Program-made: the position numbers and the translations under genes
Assembly: GCF_042676605.1 (NCBI RefSeq)
Contig: NZ_JBHTHQ010000006.1
Location: 30,828-94,827, forward strand
Source: Alloscardovia venturai
GTDB taxonomy: Bacteria; Actinomycetota; Actinomycetes; Actinomycetales; Bifidobacteriaceae
Reading direction: 5' to 3'
Length of the DNA stretch: 64,000 bases
Notes under the pieces: model-generated
What the model saw: only the letters and a program-made list of their open reading frames with translations
What the model was told of the DNA's origin: nothing
The model's database searches: none
In this document: positions 60,083-64,000 of the stretch, in pieces
Layout: every line of letters begins with the position of its first letter
Numbering within the stretch: position 1 is the first letter of the stretch

Positions 60083-62116
60083 TTACTGTAACTTCGCGCC
60101 ATACCACTGCTCAATCATTGACAGGGCAATAGAAGATGCTCCCGGTAATTGAACTTTGCCTAAAGCAACGGCATTCATAAACTCATCTCGGCTGAACCAT
60201 CGAGCGTCTTGTACTTCACGAGTATCCAGTGAAAACGCATCATTCACAGCGGTAGCACTATATGCCACCATGAGCGATGCTGGCACCGGCCACGGTTGAG
60301 AACCTAGATACTCAATATGTGCTACATCGATGCCTAGCTCTTCTTTTACTTCACGATGAATGCTGTGCTCGATATTCTCGCCTACTTCCACAAAGCCTGA
60401 GCATACCGAATATACACCGTCATCCCATTGGGCATTATGTTGCAGGAGAATTCGATCATCCTTATCTGTAATGCGCACAATCATCGATGGCTCAATTTTA
60501 GGGAAGGTGATATACGGACCGAATGCATCGTCGTGCGTACGCGTGCAGCGCAAGGCCCACCCGCCGTGAATGCTTTCTACTACTGCTCCGCAACGAGAGC
60601 AGTGCGTATGGGTCGCATGCCATTGAGCAAGACTCGTAGCCATGACAGAAATCTGAGATTCATTAGGCGTCACATATAATGCAGCTTGGCGCAAAGGAAC
60701 CCAGTCAAACTGTGCTCGTGCCCGACGTATAAATTCGTGAAGTTCGTTATTTTCCTTATGCTCCTCCTGAGAGGCTTCATCAACTAGCGCATCTATGTCA
60801 AGCGCCACATATGTCGTAGTCCTGTGAGTCGAAGCATCACAAACCTCACCAAGGTAATAGAAGGCTTTCGCTGTTTGGGCATGCAAAGCATGCGCCACAT
60901 ACGTGCCAGACAAGCTTGCAATCCTTCGCTTATGCGCCGTAATAACCGACGGTGACGTACCATTCTTCGCGAGCGCCACCTGCGCACCCTGCACCATCAT
61001 CACTTGTGTATGTTCATCACCAATGAGCGCACGCATCTTGTACTCATCAAGGTTTTCCCGCACATCCACGCGCCAATCTACTCGTCCACCGGTGAGGGGA
61101 ACGTTTTCAAGTGTTTGCTGAATGTTTAGCGGACGAATATGGCTTTCTTCTGCACGCTGTAGGAGTTCTTCTGATTCTGATTCTAGCTCTGTCGTCTGCC
61201 GCACTCGTAATACGAGGTCTTTCAAAGCTGTCGCAACCTCTACAGGCTTTTCAAAACTTGTAAAATGACCTGCGTCATCAATCTGCGTAAAAACGACATC
61301 TGCGTGAGCCATCTTCTCAGCGAGCGGTCGCATTACTTCCGGGTTTGATGACCCGTCAAGCTCTCCGCTAATTACTGCCACAGGGACGGTGATTTGAGTA
61401 GCCGTGTCATTTTCATCTCGGCGACCTGCTGCCATACGCTGACGCCATGCGATGCCTGATGGAGTTTGAGAGTTAATCCACCCCACAAAAGTATCAATAA
61501 ACTCTGCAGATTTCTTGAAATCAGAATCGTTTTCTTGAGGATGTGCAAAATGAAGCACAGGTTCGAGAGTTGATTTACTTTCAGCAGTTTGTGCTACCTG
61601 AAGTCGGTTTGCACGTGCTGCTCCTCTATCAGCATCAGCCTTTGTGTCACAAAGCGCGATGCCTGCTACCGACTCAGGATAAAGTCGCTCTATAGCCAAA
61701 GCAGCGTACCCGCCCATAGAAATTCCTACATAAATAGCCTGTTCAAATCCTTGACTCTGCACAGCGTGTACGATGGACGATGCGAGACGATCCATCGCTT
61801 GCTTATAGGCTCCATCTTCAGCGGCTGCGCCCGTCTGTTCTTTCGTCGGTACGGGGTTAACACCAGCGCCAGGCATATCAATCGCCATCACCGTCAAATC
61901 TGGGACCTGGCGTACAAGTTCCTGCGCCGCTCTATCCCAGACATGATGATCCACAGGGAACGCATGGATAAGCACGATAGGTATACGAGAGGAACTCTGA
62001 GTCGAGACCGCTAATGATTCACGATGGTAGTAGTACACAGGTATGTCGAAGTATTTGATTGCCATGCTTTCCACGGTACTCTCTCGCAAAGAGTTACTGC
62101 CTGCATATGATGTCAT
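60083..62116 (-). CDS. Alpha/beta-hydrolase fused to NudC-type NAD(H) pyrophosphatase
   Basis: About 677 aa from the ATG at 62116; starts at 62140 (TTG) and 62065 are also possible. Residues about 30-300 form an alpha/beta-hydrolase: HAFPVDHHVWD (oxyanion region), nucleophile GISMGGYAA, Asp in GELDGSSNP and His in DAGHFTSFE. From about 320 on is a NudC-like protein: a zinc-ribbon HCSRCGAVVESIHGGWALRC, the Nudix box GFVEVGENIEHSIHREVKEE continuing LGI, and the NADH-pyrophosphatase signature SQPWPVPASLM. The second half hydrolyses NAD(H) or decaps NAD-RNA in the family. The joint function is unknown. Confidence 0.9.
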   Translation of the reverse strand: MTSYAGSNSLRESTVESMAIKYFDIPVYYYHRESLAVSTQSSSRIPIVLIHAFPVDHHVWDRAAQELVRQVPDLTVMAIDMPGAGVNPVPTKEQTGAAAEDGAYKQAMDRLASSIVHAVQSQGFEQAIYVGISMGGYAALAIERLYPESVAGIALCDTKADADRGAARANRLQVAQTAESKSTLEPVLHFAHPQENDSDFKKSAEFIDTFVGWINSQTPSGIAWRQRMAAGRRDENDTATQITVPVAVISGELDGSSNPEVMRPLAEKMAHADVVFTQIDDAGHFTSFEKPVEVATALKDLVLRVRQTTELESESEELLQRAEESHIRPLNIQQTLENVPLTGGRVDWRVDVRENLDEYKMRALIGDEHTQVMMVQGAQVALAKNGTSPSVITAHKRRIASLSGTYVAHALHAQTAKAFYYLGEVCDASTHRTTTYVALDIDALVDEASQEEHKENNELHEFIRRARAQFDWVPLRQAALYVTPNESQISVMATSLAQWHATHTHCSRCGAVVESIHGGWALRCTRTHDDAFGPYITFPKIEPSMIVRITDKDDRILLQHNAQWDDGVYSVCSGFVEVGENIEHSIHREVKEELGIDVAHIEYLGSQPWPVPASLMVAYSATAVNDAFSLDTREVQDARWFSRDEFMNAVALGKVQLPGASSIALSMIEQWYGAKLQ

Positions 62117-62240
62117 AATTACACGCTCAGCTGAGAGCAAAGCACGCTGGAATAAGTGTGAGAGGGACTTGGTTGTGTAAGTCAGCGTATAACCACCTAC
62201 GAGCCTATGAGCACTTTAAGAAAAATAAGGAAGGACTATC

Positions 62241-62624
62241 ATGGCTACCCACGCAATTTCTCAAGAGCAGTTTAATGACGTCGTCTCAGCTAATGACATC
62301 GTACTTGTTGATTTTTGGGCTACCTGGTGCGGCCCATGTCGTGCTTTCGGCCCTGTGTATGAAAAAGCATCTGAAAAGCATGCCAATATCTATTTCGGCA
62401 AGATTGATGTAGATCAAAACCAGCACATAGCACAAGCAGCAAACGTTCAGGCTATTCCTACGCTGATGGCTATCAAGAACGGTACCGTAGTCTTTCAGCA
62501 AGCAGGCGCTTTACGCGCTTCAGATTTGGAGGAGGTCATCAAGCAAGTAGAAGATCTCGATATGGGCACAGTTGAGGTAGAGGGAACAGGAAACAATACA
62601 GGAAATAGTGCAGAAAGCAAGTAA
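62241..62624 (+). CDS. trxA: Thioredoxin
   Basis: 127 aa. The redox motif CGPC is at residues 30-33 (FWATWCGPCRAF), with the cis-Pro in QAIPTLMAIKNG. The C-terminal tail of about 20 residues is acidic and Asn/Gly-rich, longer than in typical thioredoxins. GGAAGGA lies 6 nt before the ATG. Confidence 0.96.
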   Translation: MATHAISQEQFNDVVSANDIVLVDFWATWCGPCRAFGPVYEKASEKHANIYFGKIDVDQNQHIAQAANVQAIPTLMAIKNGTVVFQQAGALRASDLEEVIKQVEDLDMGTVEVEGTGNNTGNSAESK

Positions 62625-62717
62625 AATATTTGCCCCCTCTCATCCGTAAGGGGTAAATGATAAAATAGTTGAGTTTATAACTGAAAATCGATATTATCGG
62701 TCGAAGCTAGGAGTTTT

Positions 62718-63776
62718 ATGTCTGGTCGTCACGGACAACCAACCGTTCCACTCATCAAGAAAATGCAGCGCAAACACTGGACTGCATTGGGTGCTGGTGT
62801 AGCAGCAATCGTTCTGCTTACCACTGGAGGGGTCTTCGCGACTGCACACTATCTCAATAGCAGTACAAACCATGGCATTACGTCATATTCCATTAATGAT
62901 TTGGCAAGTAACAGCCAAGATGTGTCCCGTAGCACTCTCCGTGCCGCATTAAAAAACGGCGAGGGTGATGCTTCGGCTGATTCTCGCTACGTCAAGGTAG
63001 TCATTAATGGACAAAGCCGAATGGTGGTTGGCACTCATTTCACGACCGTAAAATCTGTGCTTGAGACTGGAAACATTACACTTGAAGATACCGATCGCGT
63101 CTCGCCATCTTTAAATACTAAGGTAACCGAGTCCACGACTATCACCATTACTCGTGCAAATTCAACTATCGAAACTGTCGAGCAGAGCATTCCTTACAAC
63201 ACTGTCGAAGTGAATGATGACTCCTTGGCAGCTGGCACGAAGAAGGTCGTCACAGAAGGCAAAGATGGCGTCGTCGAGCAAACTAATCTCGTGACCAAGA
63301 ACGGTAGCGATACGATTACCACTGCTACCATCGCTGAACACGTCAAGACAGCACCCGTCAACAAGGAGATCCACATCGGCACGAAGAAGGCTACTGCATC
63401 ATCAAGCGGGGGCAGTTCAAGTAGCTCTAGCTCCGCGTCCTCATCATCTTCTGCAAATCTTGGTACCACGGTGCCAGTGTCTGAGGCTCAGTCCATAGCT
63501 CACGAAATGGTCATCGCTCGAGGCTGGTCTGAATCTGACTTTACAGCTCTCGTCAACCTATGGAATCGCGAGTCCGGATGGCGCACGAATGCCGCTAACC
63601 CATCTGGCGCATATGGCATCCCACAGGCACTTCCAGGCTCCAAGATGGCTTCCGCTGGCTCTGACTGGCAAACTTCTGCAAAGACCCAAATCACGTGGGG
63701 ACTTCAGTATATCGCAGGGCGTTACGGAACTCCATCTGCCGCATGGGCTCACTCACAAAGCTATAATTGGTATTAA
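62718..63776 (+). CDS. Secreted cell-wall protein with DUF348/G5 and lysozyme-like domains
   Basis: 352 aa. A membrane helix or signal anchor at about 22-45, a DUF348-like ubiquitin-fold segment (about 90-155), a G5 domain (about 150-225), a Ser-rich linker and a C-terminal lysozyme-like/SLT domain with NLWNRESGWRTNAANPSGAY and the active Glu in RESGW. The domain set resembles Rpf and aggregation-promoting proteins of actinobacteria and lactobacilli, which bind and cleave peptidoglycan. AGGAG lies 4 nt before the ATG. Confidence 0.92.
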   Translation: MSGRHGQPTVPLIKKMQRKHWTALGAGVAAIVLLTTGGVFATAHYLNSSTNHGITSYSINDLASNSQDVSRSTLRAALKNGEGDASADSRYVKVVINGQSRMVVGTHFTTVKSVLETGNITLEDTDRVSPSLNTKVTESTTITITRANSTIETVEQSIPYNTVEVNDDSLAAGTKKVVTEGKDGVVEQTNLVTKNGSDTITTATIAEHVKTAPVNKEIHIGTKKATASSSGGSSSSSSSASSSSSANLGTTVPVSEAQSIAHEMVIARGWSESDFTALVNLWNRESGWRTNAANPSGAYGIPQALPGSKMASAGSDWQTSAKTQITWGLQYIAGRYGTPSAAWAHSQSYNWY

Positions 63777-63815
63777 ACCGTTTGTGCCACGTGCATAGCA
63801 TGTAGCAACACCTAA

Positions 63816-63858
63816 ATAAGAAATCTCCATCGCTCTATACGCGATGGAGATTTCTTAT
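63816..63858 (+). terminator. Terminator of the G5/lysozyme-like gene
   Basis: 18-bp near-perfect stem (ATAAGAAATCTCCATCGC against GCGATGGAGATTTCTTAT) with a 7-nt loop. The T-tract is weak but the stem is very strong. The remaining 140 bp to the window end shows no certain gene. Confidence 0.75.
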
Positions 63859-64000
63859 AGTTCCTGATTTGCCAATTAATTGCCGCACTTGCGTATCAGG
63901 GAGTATTCATTTCATTTTTATACAAAGAGGGGCTTATAGGACATTTTGTGTTGCTGTTATGCTTGTTTACCCCTTGTATTTATTGGGATGAACCATGTTT

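Noticed and set aside
63948..64000. Open frame running off the end of the window
   Set aside because: Only 53 bases are visible with no start signal; it cannot be told from chance.
1..64000. CRISPR arrays, rRNA genes, IS elements and prophage modules
   Set aside because: None were recognised anywhere in the window: no regularly spaced repeats, no transposase or phage structural genes and no rRNA sequence.

Overview
The window looks like chromosomal DNA from a low-to-mid-GC member of the Bifidobacteriaceae (Alloscardovia/Scardovia/Bifidobacterium relatives). This rests on recognised gene types and order, not on a search. Evidence: the tiny bS22-type ribosomal protein, a GlxR-like Crp regulator next to a class A PBP, deoR-galT-galK, serS beside a diacylglycerol-kinase-like gene and pgm, the ACT/DUF711 pair, a DHA2 transporter with a C-terminal CBS pair, and an App1-type DUF2183 protein. 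Genus is a guess. Nearly all of the sequence is coding; there is no IS element, prophage or CRISPR array.

Layout. 1-417 is the tail of a LuxR-type response regulator. 503-4162 (minus) is a metal/oxidative-stress operon: P1B-type ATPase, CopZ-like chaperone, Dps-like ferritin and a Crp/Fnr regulator with a His-rich N-terminus, with two matching FNR-like palindromes. 4254-4791 is a DinJ/YafQ toxin-antitoxin pair. 5112-8893 is the upper mevalonate pathway (thiolase, HMG-CoA reductase, HMG-CoA synthase). 9229-11190 is an MFS-CBS transporter. 11312-17263 (minus) is a sortase-dependent pilus operon: vWA tip pilin, a signal-peptidase-like protein lacking both catalytic residues, an isopeptide-type shaft pilin and two class B-type sortases. 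17666-25678 holds tRNA-Ser, an intact and a decayed YcxB-like gene, serS, a lipid kinase, pgm, an RNase HI with a tail, and rpiA. 25705-31100 holds an acyl-CoA synthetase and a carbohydrate ABC importer without its ATPase. 31495-39575 is housekeeping (bS22, DUF975, radA, mutY, trmL, ACT, DUF711). 39679-43168 holds an ABC exporter and a PnuC-family transporter next to a deoxynucleoside kinase. 43701-47143 is the Leloir cluster. 47372-63776 holds a Crp regulator, PBP, pyrD-lplA-leuB, oligopeptidase B, a DUF2183 phosphatase, gcvH, an L,D-transpeptidase, an alpha/beta-hydrolase fused to a NudC-type Nudix enzyme, thioredoxin and a G5/lysozyme-like cell-wall protein.

How the genes work together. 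The pilus operon is the best candidate for an interesting system: its gene set resembles the streptococcal FCT-3 type (class B sortase, SipA-like inactive signal peptidase, VPxT-type sorting signals), and a C7 tract lies just upstream. The metal operon seems to control itself through its last gene. Several housekeeping genes have no Shine-Dalgarno but a -10-like hexamer 6-8 nt before the start codon, suggesting leaderless transcripts. Starts were corrected where an upstream SD favoured an internal codon.
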